Assembly (NCBI GenBank): GCA_030248135.1
Contig: JASANC010002195.1
Location: forward strand, 1 to 64,000
Direction of reading: 5' to 3'
Source of the DNA: Theristus sp. LFF4_11
Lineage: Eukaryota; Nematoda; Chromadorea; Monhysterida; Xyalidae
Length of the DNA stretch: 64,000 nt
Numbering within the stretch: position 1 is the stretch's first letter; every line of letters starts with the position of its first letter. The notes under the pieces are model-generated. The model ran no database searches, was not told the origin of the DNA, and saw only the letters and a list, made by a program, of their open reading frames with translations. The position numbers and the translations under genes are program-made. This document shows, piece after piece, positions 46,001 to 57,918 of the stretch.

Positions 46001-49000
46001 CCGAAGAAACTTGCATAGTGTCTTCTGAAAACACCCACTGTTGAATAACATGCTGATTTGGTAATTGATGATCATAGGAACTGAAGTGAGAAGTGGTGAG
46101 GATTGCGGTGAAGTGGTGAAATGAAGCGCGCTCATGAACCAAGTTTGGGACTATGCTATGCTATGAGCTATATTAGCTGGTTCGCTGATCAACCAGAAAT
46201 CAGCATCTGGCCAGCAAACGCAGACACAGGTGATGAGCCGAACGCCGAATCTAATTACACAAAATAATAAAAACCCGTCTCTCCGTTAGGCCGACCGCAG
46301 CAGCAGCGAGGAGGTGGAGGAGCTGTTCAACTGCAGCGCGCGCGACGACGGCGACCACGCGATCGGCGACTGCCAGGCTGCGTACGCGACGTGCAAGGAC
46401 AGCAAACTCGAGAAGGTCAACGTTTGCTCCGGCGTCTGGGAGTCGTACGACGATGGTGAATGCAAGAAACTCGGCCGATGCAAGAAGGCGATCGAGGAGC
46501 GACTGAAACTGTCGCTGCGTCGGCGGACCAGGTGGCGTTTTGAGGGGGGGGGGGTAGTGCTCATTGGTGGTGCTGAAAGGAAAGAATGGCCATTTAGTTT
46601 TCTGTGCGTACGCGCAAACGTCGTTCTGAATCGTGCGCGCTAAGTACTCGTGTCCGTAATGCACAACGTGATGCATGATAACTAACGGATCGATGGGGGT
46701 TCCAAGTATCTGTCCAGTGGCATTGGCAAGTCGCAATTAAAATGGAAAAGCGTCATTATCAAATGAAATCAACTTCATAAAATCTTGACAATCATGTTCT
46801 CAGCCGTCGCTCGAAACGCTCGATCGCGTATCCGTACGTGTCGCGCACGTTCGTCGGCGGCACCAGCGCGAATCCGTGCAGGGGCGCCGACCACAACGAG
46901 GTCGTGCCCGACGACGATCCGTGCGATGGCTCCGTGATCGTGTGCCGTCGTGGTCGCCCGCTCGAGAAAACGTGCGACGTTGAGGTGCGCTCGATTTTGG
47001 TTCGTGTGTGTGTGCACTGGAGTTTGGACCCCTGTGCAAATTTTGATTCTTTCACCAGGACGACGAGCAACTGGTGTTCCTGCCGGAGTGGGAGGCGTGT
47101 GTGCCGCCGAATTTCGTGCTCGAGTGCAGTGACGACTTTGGCTTCGATTCGGACTCGGACGAATACTCCGACGAGACGTTGCACGATGTGAGTGGTTGAT
47201 GTTTTGTCGAAATTTTAGTTCAAAAGGTGTGAACTAGTATGTTTTTTTTCATTGAGTTACAGAACCAAAAAAGGGATAATAAGATGAAAGCTTTTCCGGC
47301 AAAATTATGTCAGGTTTCTCTTTTTGGCTGTCGTTGATTAGCTATGCGGAAGGCGGCTAAACATTCTGTGCCCACTGACAATAGGCTCTGAATATTGTGC
47401 ATGTGCATGTGCAGCCTCGCAAAGTCTCCGATATCATTAGCCACAATATCACAAAACTACCACAATAATACGGCCATTTGCAGCTGTTCCCCGGCCTCGA
47501 CCTGACCGACCTCGCCGACCCCTACCCGGCTCCGTTCAGCTCCTCCGAGGAGTCGGCCGAGAATCCGTGCGCCGGCCAGCCGGACGGCACGCTGCACGCG
47601 CTCGGCAACTGTCTCCGTCAGTACTGCCGCTGCGAGGACGAGCAGCCAGTGTTCCTGAACTGCTGGGTGGACGCGTTGTTCGATGCGCACGAGCTGAAGT
47701 GCGTCGACGCGGACGACTGCGAGGACGCGAGCGACTCGCACGACAGCAGCTCCAGCGAGGAGATTCCGGACCCGGATGGTTCGTTCGGAGAGAGCTGGTG
47801 TTTGCTTGTTTTACTGTTGCGACTTGTTTCACGATTATGGCTTTTGTATGACCTGCGTATTGACACCGCCTACATACAGTCTATCTCGCTAGTATATGCA
47901 ACTAGCTGGTTGGTTGGTCATAGCAATTCTCATCGCTGATTGATCTGTCATTACGTCATGTTGCATATATTTTCCAGATGGACTGTAGTTTCCATCCGCC
48001 GAATCCATAGTCCATCCCATTGCATGCCGTTTTTCTCTCTTCGATGCACACCCACTTACGTTTCCCCCCTCGCAGTGGCGTGCGCGAGCGCCGAGGACGG
48101 CACGTTGGTGTCTGCCGGCTCGTGCAGTCGCAAGTACTTCCGCTGCGACGACGGCGAACCGTCGGAGCGCCGGTGTCCGTACGCGTTCGTCTTTCGCAAC
48201 GGTCGCTGTACGCCGCGCGAGTTCACCGCCTGCGACGACGACGACGACCTCGACTACTACGACGTCGACTGCACCAAGCAGCCGCACGGACGCGGCGTCG
48301 CACTCGGCGTCTGCGCGAACAAGGTGAGTTGGACAGGCGGGGTGGATTGTTGGTGGCGGGAGAGGTTGCGGATGGTTGGCTTGTTGACCTTTGGAACTTG
48401 CGCGCCGTCCCCAAGTCTCGGATAACCACTGGTTGTTCGTGTCAGGCTAGTACTGATAATACTGATCAACCAAGTTGTGGTTCTCTGCATTTCGTCCTGG
48501 CCTATACCATATGCAGAAGAAGAGTGGCTTCATCATTGATGTGCCCCTCTTCACATCTTTTTTATTGTTGTGCTAGTTCTGAGACAGGTGTGCCGTGCCC
48601 TGCGCGCTGAAAAGCACCATTCGCCAGAAGCTCTGAATCAGCTCCATTTGGTCCAATCAGATCGACATGCCAGAATGCACGAAGTGCCGATGCTGTTAGA
48701 TTTTGTACCTTGACTCTGTTTCTTGTGTCTTCAACAGTTTTGCAATTTTCTAGTTCTGTCCACTTTACTCCCCCCTGCCACTCAGTTCGTCGTCTGCTAC
48801 GACGACGACTCGGAGACGCGCAAGTGCATCGGCGAGGACGAAGTGTTCGAGGAGGCCTCACAATCGTGCGTGTCACGTGACGCCGCCGACTGCGACGAAC
48901 GCGAGCACATCTTCGGAGGCGATCCGCCAACTGACTGCAAGGACGCCAAAACTGGCGACGGCTTCGCGCATGCACCGTGCGATCGTTACGTGAGTGGCCA

Positions 49001-52000
49001 CCGAATTGTTTTTTGAGCGCCTGATTACTGATTATTACTGTCTTGAAGGATGTTTTCGGCGGTGTGTGCCATTGGTTCACGACCATAAAGGGCTGTTTAA
49101 CGGCTTATTGGCATGCTAGTCTCAAATCTTGAATCTGAAAAGGTTATTTGGAGACACTTTTGATTACGATTTTCACTACGATTACACGATTTTCAGTACT
49201 GGGTCTGCTTGAACGGCAGTCCATCGTCGCAACGCTGTCGTGGCGAGGACGAAATCTACGAGCAGGCGCTGCAAGTCTGCACACCGGCCAGGGAGGTGCC
49301 CGGCTGTGACGGCAACAGTGGCCGCAATCCACCAGGTGCCGGGCTCTTCAGGGACATAGCTTAACGGCAGATTTTGTTTTCTCCTGTGTTGTGATTACGA
49401 AAAGCGAAACATTGCGCCAAAAATCCCAATTATTCTCATTTTCCATTTCAGCCGTCGTGCCCGTCGTCGTCGCACCGCGTCCACGCCCGCAGCCCGCGGT
49501 CGTTGTTGCGCCCGCACTGCCCGCGCCGTCCAACCCGCAACCGGCGGCCACCTACGGCTATTCGGACCCGTCCAACCCGTGCGTCGGCCAACCGGAGGGC
49601 TCGAAACATCAGTTCGGCGACTGCAATGCCGACTATTGCATCTGCCTCTCCGGGCACCCCGTCTTCCAGCAGTGCACCAGCGGTTCCGTGTTCCAGGTGC
49701 GGTGCGCTCTTGTGAGTCCTTGAAGACCCGTGAATGCTTTTGGCTTGCCTACTCATGGTGTCTTACACTTCTCTGGTATTATGCCGTGCACTGCAGAATA
49801 AAACTGACTGACTGTCTGAACGTTTTTGTGAAACACTGGCTGTTCGTCCACAGTTTTTGTGAAACACTGGCTGTTCGTCCACAGTTTTTGTTTCCGATCA
49901 GTCACACTCAGGTGTGCTGTTCTAGCTGTTTTTACATGGCCGGGAAAAAGCTGTTTTTCCAATACAGTATGGCCGAATAAACAAGGCAGTCCTTGTCTTT
50001 TCAATCAAGGCGAGATTAATCGCAGGGCGCAATCTAGGAGTTGCCTTTCTCAAAAATGCCAAGATATTTGCCAATAGTGTATGTGGCGTGCAATGAACAG
50101 ACCATGAATAACCAATTATTTTTTAGAAACACTTGGGCTTCTGAACGTCTATTTTCTTTCATTCAAATTTCGCGCGCTACTTGCATCATAAAAAAAGCTG
50201 CCATGTTTAATCGGCCCTACCGTACCAATCTTTATGTCTGTTCACAAGTTTCACCGTTATTTTCATTGCTGTTCTCATCCAGGCCCTCTTCGACGCGTGC
50301 GTTCCGACGAGCGTAGCGCCCGGCTGCGGTGCGCCAGTGGCCGTCACCGAGCCGCCCGCACGATTGAGCCCGCCGATCGTTGACCCGTCCAACCCGTGCG
50401 CCGGTCGCCCGGACGGCGAGACGCACGAGTTCGGCAGCTGTAACGCCGACTACTGCGTCTGTCAGAACGGCCGGCCCGTCTTCCAGCAGTGCCCCGCCGG
50501 CACCGTCTTTCAGGTGCGGGTTGCGAAAGAACCTTTTATAGCCTGTAATTATGTTACTTCGTTTTGTGGTACTTCTGTGGTCTCAACAATACTTTCTTAC
50601 CACAAAACGATTTTGCGTCTGTCAACAAAAACCATCACGCCCACAGGGCTCCACTGCGCGCTGCGTCGCAGCCACCAGCTGCGGTGTGAGTGTGACCGCG
50701 CCGCCCGCCGACCCGTCCAACCCGTGCGCCGGTGCGCCCGACGGCACGCGGCACGAGCTGGGCGCGTGCAATCGCGACTACTGCCAGTGTATGCTCGGCA
50801 AACCGGTCTTCCAACAGTGCGAACACGGATTCGTGTTCGAGCTCGCGAACGGCTGCGTTTCGGCGGTCACCTGCGGCGCTGATCCGACGCCGCCACCGGT
50901 GCAAACGGTCGACTCGTGCGATGGTTGGTCGGGGCGACTGTGGGGTAGATGTTGGCAGCGGGCTAGGCGGAAGTTTGGATTGGTTGATTTGATGCATTTG
51001 AATACTGAATCTGATTTTCTTTAACGAGCCAGAAGTACACAATGTTTCGATCTACCGGGCACAAACCCGCAAACAGCGAAAGATTTTGCAGAATCTGAAA
51101 TGCAGAGAACCACCATACAAATTGGTTGATTTGGTGTTTCATTTGGACAATCTGGCTGGCAAGGATCCGTTGGCTGGCCGATTTCGCTTTGTCAGAATTA
51201 AAATCGAAATTTCGTTTGTGGATGTCGTGTGACCAAATCGTTTCTCACTCTCTCCTTCAGGCCAGCCCGATGGCACCACGCACTCATTGGGCTCGTGCAA
51301 TCGCGACTACTGTCTGTGCATGAGCGAGAAGCGCGTGTTCCAGCAGTGCCCGCTCGGCCAAGTGTACGTCTCGTTCGAGGGCTGCAGGGATGCGGTCGCC
51401 GCTGGCTGCACGGTTGGTGGTTTCTTTTAGAGATTTGTTTGGCAAATAATACACCAGTCAGAAAAGCTACCAAAAAACTAACTTAATTTCTGTTCACTCC
51501 AATTACAGGTTCCGGCTGTCGTTGCCCCCGTCGCTTCGGTTGCCCCAGTTGCATCCGTCGTCGTGCCCGGTTGGTTATCCTTGCTGGGTGTCAGTTTGTG
51601 GATTTTATGAACGCAATTCACTAATTTTGATTTCGCAATCGACCAGTGATTTGCTGCCTGCCAGGCCAGCTGATTGATCTGCTGCAGTGATTGCCCCCTC
51701 CCATGCTTTTTGCAGCCGCCACCATCGACGCCAACAACAACAATCCGTGCGCCGGTCTGCCCGAGAACGCGCAGCTGTCGCTCGGCGACTGCCAGACGAG
51801 CTTCTTCGTCTGCAAGAGCGGCAATCCGGTGCTGATGACGTGTCCCGGCGGGCGGCTGTACAGCGCCGACGGTGGATGCGTTCAGAGCTGTCAGCCAGGT
51901 TCGATTTCGATTGGAGATGAACGCGTTTTTGTGACCAAGCTTAACAGGCTGGACATGCGGGAGTTCTAGTTCTCGACCACGCTGGACTGCATTTTTTGTG

Positions 52001-54380
52001 CTGATTGTTGATTGGCCATGTTACCGTGTTGGATGTTGCCTGGCAATGCCGTAGCTTGAGCGAGTGAGTGTCTTTGTCAATGAACAGAGCCAATATGTGG
52101 TCCGCTTTTGTACAAGCTCGCAGAATTCAACACGCAATATACCAGGTTCCTCCGCGTCCATCCCCGGCCAAGCGTCCCCACCCGCGAGTGTTTCGGTTGT
52201 CGTCTCCACCGGCTCCGCGTCAGCCTCATCATCATCGACCTCCACCAACAGCCGTGTCGAGTCGCGTTGCACGGCCGGCGTCACCGCAGTCGCTCTGTCC
52301 AGCGCCTGCCAATCGGCCAACTATCTGTTCTGTGTGTCGCCGGGTCAAGCGGTTCAACTGAGCTGTCCCTCTGCGCATCTCTTCGGCAGCACCGCCTGTG
52401 AATCGGCCGCTACTTGCGGCGGCGGCGGCACTGGTCAACCGGCAGTGGTTGGTAGTTTCGTTATTTTTCTAGACGAATTTTCTAGTTTCGTATTCGTTTT
52501 TGTGAGGTTTTTCTTTCACTCACTTTCTTGCTGTTAACTTCTCTGGCAGGCGTTCGGAGCGACCGCCGTCGGCGCAAGCGCGTCTGGCGGCAATGCGGTC
52601 GGCGGTTCCGCTGTTGGCGGTGCGGCAGTTGGCGGTCAAGCGGTCGGCGGAGCGGCCGTGGGCGGTTCGGCAGCTGGCGGTTCGGCAGCTGGCGGTTCGG
52701 CAGCTGGCGGTTCGGCTCTTGGCGGTTCGGCTCTTGGCGGTTCGGCAGCTGGCGGTTCGGCTCTTGGCGGTTCGGCAGCTGGCGGTTCGGCAGCTGGCGG
52801 TTCGGCAGCTGGCGGCTCGGCAGCTGGCGGCTCGGCAGCTGGCGGCTCGGCAGCTGGCGGCTCGGCAGCTGGCGGTTCAGCGAGCGGCGGCTCTGCGGCG
52901 GCTGGTAGGTTTCTGTCAAATAATAGTGTTTCCCTTGAACTAGATGGAGCTTACAGTAATCGTTGCAGCTGCAGCAATCTGCGCTGGCGGTGACGGCTAC
53001 CACGCCTCTGCCACGTGCGGCAAGTTCATCCAGTGCGCTTCTGGCGTTGCGTACGAGCTCGACTGTCCGACCGGTCTGGCGTTCAACGCTGCAGAAAGCG
53101 TCTGCGATCACCCGTCGAATGTCGCGAATTGCGCCCATTTGGCACCGGCAGGTTCGTGGATGGCCGGTGCTTTCAAGGAAGATGCTGATTGGTCGGTTTG
53201 AGACCTACCAACCACTCCGATTATGCTGTGCTCCTCTGCCACCGCTTCTCTGTAATTTTTTTGTGATTCGTCGAAACTTCCGCCGTGCTGGTATATGCAG
53301 CATTCCGACTTTTTTCTTGACGCCAAACCAAGTTGTTTTTCCGGATGTTTTCCGCCGATTGCGAAAATTGCGACTGTTTGTTCAGACGCCCCCAGCGACC
53401 CGCGCTGCGCCTCCGGCGACGGTCACTACTCGGTCGGCAACTGCGCGCAGTTCGTGCAATGTGCCGCCGGCGTCGCGTACGTCCGCGATTGTCCGGCCGG
53501 TCTCGCGTTCAATGACGAGCTCTCCGTCTGCGACCATCCGTCCAACGTCGCCAATTGCGCGCATTTGGCGCCAGGTGACATTCTGGTTTTTCACTTTGTT
53601 TTTCTTCTTTTTGACTTTTTTTGGTGGGGTTGATAATTCAAACCATTTCTTCCCGTGCAACCACCGTGAATTTCTTGCGCCTGTCGAAATTCACGCAGAA
53701 GCAGAGAAGCCCAAAACAGCAGTCCCCATGTGAGAGCGACACATTTACACTCTTGTTGCAGCGGACGCCGCCGGCGACGCTCGTTGTTCGTCCGGCGACG
53801 GCTACTACCCGGGCGAGAGTTGCACGCAATTCGTGCAGTGCGCCAACGGCCACGCGTACGTCGTCGACTGCCCGGCCGGACTGGTGTTCAACGAGCAACT
53901 GGACGTCTGCGATGTTCCGTCGAATGTGCCGCGCTGTGCGAGCGCTGTGCAAGGTGCATTGGCTGTGTTTGCGTTGGTGGTTCAAAAAGCACTGCGACTG
54001 TGTTTAGAGTGTTTATAGGCAGGTCAGTTGGGCATGTGAACTGACGCTGGTCTCGGTTCGTCGGTCAAGTTTTTTCGCGCAACTTCTTGATCAGACAAAA
54101 GTGCGGTTGTCCACAAAGTACGGCCCCAAAATTCCCCAAGGAGCAAATGTTCTTTCATCGATGAAGATTGAAAAAAATGAAAAGCTGCAAAAAAGTTCAA
54201 TGAAAATTCACAGCGGACGCCGGCGAGTGCGCGGGTCGTGCCGACGGCGCCTGGTTCGGCTCCGCCTCCGACTGCACCGTGTTCCATCGTTGCGTGAACG
54301 GAAGGCTGTCCAACTGGAATTGTGCGCCGGGCACCGTCTGGAGTCAGGAGGAGGAGACGTGCGTGCACGGCACTTGCTGA
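34088..54380 (+). CDS. giant secreted chitin-binding protein with about 37 CBM14 (peritrophin-A) domains
   Basis: Exons: 34088-34184, 35019-35183, 35442-35645, 35976-36170, 36516-36743, 37054-37248, 37588-37841, 38151-38358, 38727-38972, 39565-39792, 39985-40232, 40525-40801, 41227-41409, 41725-41892, 42110-42274, 42616-42789, 43139-43297, 43442-43735, 43934-44140, 44491-44670, 45035-45207, 45439-45513, 45646-45855, 46290-46531, 46804-46984, 47059-47187, 47484-47778, 48076-48323, 48786-48989, 49197-49335, 49452-49696, 50283-50513, 50647-50923, 51261-51412, 51509-51569, 51716-51898, 52146-52447, 52550-52904, 52969-53151, 53386-53574, 53762-53953, 54214-54380 (TGA). They sum to 8,508 nt (2,835 aa) with no phase clash. 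Exon 1 is a signal peptide ending before QEPN. Nearly every later exon carries one six-Cys CBM14 module (C-x-C-G-x-F-x-C pattern), often with Pro/Thr linkers; D/E-rich linkers lie in exons 22-28. Family members bind chitin in eggshell, cuticle or gut matrix. A two-gene reading is possible but no internal stop or start supports it. Confidence 0.88.
39274..39457. repeat. palindromic repeat family A (CBM14 gene intron 9)
   Basis: Starts TTCTGCGACCTCAGTGG and ends GAGCGCATTGAATCTCGGG, with GGAAACTAGTTTCAATC and AATTTTGAATTCCCGCG inside, as in the 18829 copy. Confidence 0.65.
44867..44947. repeat. 81-bp hairpin element, family C (CBM14 gene intron 20)
   Basis: Palindrome with ends GCATTCATGAAGC / CTTCATGAATGC and inner TTTAGTGACCGCG / CGCGTCACTAAA. 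It is the same size as the copy at 15239-15319. Confidence 0.75.
47892..47988 (-). repeat. short MITE-like repeat, family E (CBM14 gene intron 27)
   Basis: The reverse complement matches 21642-21779 from CAGTCCATCTG through AATATATGCAACATGACG to CTAGTTGCATAT, with one CCAATCAGC-like block instead of three. Confidence 0.6.
52615..52890 (+). repeat. 15-bp minisatellite encoding GGSAA repeats (exon 38)
   Basis: About 18 units of the form GGCGGTTCGGCAGCT occur in tandem, with CTT/GCT and GGT/GGC variants that keep the frame. It encodes a flexible Gly-Ser-Ala linker between the CBM14 domain of exon 37 and the last four domains. Long open frames on the other frames and the opposite strand are by-products of the repeat. 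Confidence 0.9.
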
Positions 54381-57300
54381 TTTTTGATTTCTGGTTTTTC
54401 TTGTTGTAAATTTTTGATTTTGATCATGTCGGCTTGTGAATTTTTCGGAAATTTCACCAAATTTTTCAATCGACAGCCGCACGTGTTTGCTGTTTTTTTG
54501 TTTTTGTTTACTTGTTTTTGCTTTTGGCCGGTTCACTTTATATTTGGTTGATTGGTTGTGGTTTTTGCAGTTTGTTCATCTTTATTATGTTTTGAGTTCG
54601 TCCGCCGCTCCGGTTTCAGACCGTGCTTTGTGTTTTTATTTCGCTTGATCTCATTTTTGGCCGCTTTCATTCACTACGAGATTCTCAGCGCAATTTATTT
54701 TGTTCGCCAGCTCAATTATTTTGTACCAAAACGTTTTGTTTAACGGGTTTGTCGGTCGGTTTAATTGTTTAAATTTTGTTTGAAAATTTCATCCGTAAAA
54801 ACTCCCACACACGCGAACCACGTTGTCAAATGTTATTCACAAAAAAATAATTGAAAAAGATTTATTACAAAAACTTGGTCATTTTGTTTATCGTTCATGC
54901 TTGATTGAAGAAAGGACAAGACTGTGATATAATATTTGTTTTCAGAAAGAGTTAGGTTTGTGTTATGTTTAGTTTAGTTAGTTTGTATTTTTTGGCTTGT
55001 GTGGTCCGTTGGTGTGTTTTTTGGTAAATCGTTATGTGTATTTTTTGTCCAACATTCAACGGCCCTAAAAATAAAAAAATGTAGACGCCTACATGGCTCG
55101 TGGTCCGCATTCCTAACTCGAAACAAAAATATATTGTGAAGTTTTGTTGCTCTTTGTGTCCCACGCTTATTCTAATCGTTATTCTCGCCGCCAAGAGTTC
55201 TAATAAACTCGGTTTGTTTGAAATCGGCATGTGAAGTGTTTGAAAAAACCATGAGCAACTAATCGGAATACGAGAAATAAAAAGCCTTGGGGGAGTTAGA
55301 GGTTTCTCATGCCCCGGCTAATAGTTGAAATTTAATGCAAAAGTGGGGCGACACTTCGCTTTAGCGGGAAATCGCTGGGCGGCTTGAGCATGTGAATGGC
55401 GCCAGAAAAATTTGTGTTGTAAACAAAAGTTACGAGGAACAACGAGCAAACAAAACAGCGACAGCTGTAGTAACACTAGAGATGTAAGGGTCAAAAAAAA
55501 TTTTTTTTTAATTTTTTTTAAAAGTAAAAAAATGAGCTTTTTTTTATTTTTTTATTAAAAATTTTTGAAATTTTTTCTTTAATGTGCCCTGAAAATGCCG
55601 TTTTTGGCATAATTTTTCGAAAGTTCAACAAAAATTTTCTTTGACTTTACCTTGTCACTTAGTCTTCAACGCTGCAGGTGGTATTCTGGATTGATTTATC
55701 AACTGTTTTCAGCCTTGGTGAGTGATGATCGACTCGCGCATTGAAGTACTTGAGCGTCGCAAAGGCTAGTTCAACAAATTCCGATGTCGCTAAGGTGAGA
55801 TAGAAGCAGAGAACTCACATTTACGCATCGTTTTTCAGGATCTCGAAAGGTGGAAATTGCACTGTCTGCCACTGCAAGCGTAACTTCGTTGGTTGCTCGT
55901 TGCTGTTTCGCCTCGTGTCGTCAGCATGATCACACCGGTTTGTTGTGGAACTTGTTTCCATGTTATTTGAGGTGAATTGAGAGGCAAAACGCGAGACGTG
56001 ATGTCGTCGGTGGGAAAATGGGGTCGCCGAAACCAAGTCTGAAATTTTCACCCTCCTCCCATATGAGTGGGGGTCATATGGTAAGTCGGTGGCTCCTCAG
56101 ATGGTGATATTCGGACTCCCTGAAAAATTCTGAACAACTTTCATTAAAAAAAAATTTTAAAAAAAAATTAAAAAAAAAGAAAAAATAGAAATTTTTTTTT
56201 TCTTGACATCTCTAAGTAACACCGTACCTTAGGTGTCTGTGAATAACTTCTATGCAAGACCGTGCTGATTTGTACAGTGTTGATTGGCTGCAGTCTAAAA
56301 AAATTGCTGGCTTTTTTTCAGTTCTCACGCGAACAATAGCACATGTACAGGACAACAGAACAGACACGCTTCGATTTCGCTGTCCGCCCGCACCATTCAG
56401 GAATGGGGAGTTCAGTCTTTGAAGTTCAAATTTCGCTTTTTTCCAGTCACAGGATTGTCCGATTTTTACAGTTGCCTTGAAATCGGATCAAAAAAAGAAA
56501 TCAGAAGACCCCCCACCACACAGGTTTGCCTACTTTATTCAAAAAGCGTGAAATAAAACGCGCTCCAAAAACGGATTTGGAAAAATAAATTGTTCATCTT
56601 GATTTGCAAATGTTTGGTTGTAGCCGATAGAACGAGAAACGGAAACATTTGTTTACAGAAAACATTATTTTGATTTGATTTAAAAATTAGTAGGTGAAAC
56701 GGAACTGATAAGTTTAGTTTTTATGAGGAAATTCGTGAAAAGCGACTGCAATACTGATGGGGCCACGGCCCACTTGTGGATTTGACTTGTCGGTGTTTGC
56801 TATGAAAAACTTTAATACCTCTGTCACAACGGCCGAGTTTGAAAAACAAAATAATTTGAGCTCACGACGATGCCAGAATTCAACGGCCACAAAAATGGCC
56901 AATCAACAAACGCAGCTTTTGATCCGGTAATAAAAGATGCAAGCATTAATACTCATACAAGCACGCAACATTTATGCAACACGGACTTGCTATTTGTGAC
57001 CAAACGTCAAAAAACGGAATGGTAACCACACAGATTGTCGTATAATGACTTCCAAAAACCACAGTTTTGCAGCAGAATTTGTAGATTGGAAAGTCTCTTT
57101 TTAAAAGACTGCAGACACCTGTTTCGATAACGTCTACCTCTTTGTTACTGTTTAAAATGTTGGCAGAACGAAAAAAACTAAAAATGATCGTCAGCAACTT
57201 TGGAATAATCGCGGAACTCGAAACTAACGCACTTCTGACTGAACGGAACCGTAGATCCAAAATCACAAACGCCAATCAAAACAAGTATAAAACCTGCATA

Positions 57301-57449
57301 ACTCTGAAAGCATGAACAGTCGGATAATCAGACAAATAAAAACAGACGGAAAAATATACAACTATAATGAAACAAGCACGGCGAATCTCTAAAATCTCAA
57401 TCACTTTTTGCCGTTTTACTCGCTGCCGTTTCCAAATCGCTGTCAGCAG
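54381..57449. other. 3' flank of the CBM14 gene and intergenic stretch
   Basis: No supportable exon. AATAAA at 55276-55281 could end the CBM14 transcript. A MITE occupies 55480-56214. Confidence 0.4.
55480..56214 (-). mobile_element. diverged MITE, relative of family B
   Basis: Ends TAGAGATGTAAGGGTCAAAA and its imperfect inverse TTCTTGACATCTCTAA. AATTTTTCGAAAGTTCAAC near the left and CGGACTCCCTG near the right match, in reverse orientation, sequence inside the 7853-8544 element. The middle differs. Confidence 0.55.
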
Positions 57450-57918
57450 CTATTTTTCGTTTTCTCGCACCATCTTGTGTCTCCTTACATTTTCACTTGC
57501 ACTCTCCGCACGTTCATTGTTTTGTTTGTCACCGCCATTTTCGTCTGAATGCGAATCAGTACTCGGCTTGCATTTTGCCAGACCGGCCTTTGTTTTCAGG
57601 ATGGCCAACTTTTTCGAAAGCAACCTCCACAGTTGCTCGGCATCGATCGTTGAGCACTGAGCAAAAGAAACACGCTGAAATATTAAGAATCCTTTATCAA
57701 CACACGATCAAATCAAACTAGACAAGTTTCGACAGCAATGTGCCGCTTTCGAGTCCCAAAGACTCACCGTGCGTGACCAAGGAGATCTGCAGTGTCGACG
57801 TTTCAGGGTCGGTGCCTTGGAATTGAATCCGCTTGGGACTCGGCTTTTCGAGTGCCATATTCAGCAAACAACTTGCAACAACAGCAAGCACCAAGCGAAA
57901 ACTGCCCTGGACACGCAT
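57450..57918 (-). CDS. candidate small secreted protein, two exons
   Basis: An acceptor-like TTTTTCAG lies 2 nt before ATG 57918-57916. Exon 1 encodes a signal peptide (FRLVLAVVASCLL) and a short mature start. The best donor is GTGAGT after base 57768 (phase 1). Joined to the acceptor GCTCAG at 57657-57662 this stops at 57556, giving about 88 aa. A weaker upstream phase-0 donor (GTCACG) would instead read a longer Lys/Ser/Glu-rich frame to a TAG at 57450. I cannot choose between them and recognise no family. Confidence 0.35.

Noticed and set aside
52482..53138. Long minus-strand open frame with NRQLP repeats, and other plus frames, across the minisatellite
   Set aside because: These are frame shadows of the 15-bp repeat in exon 38. 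The plus frame that links in phase to exons 37 and 39 is the coding one.
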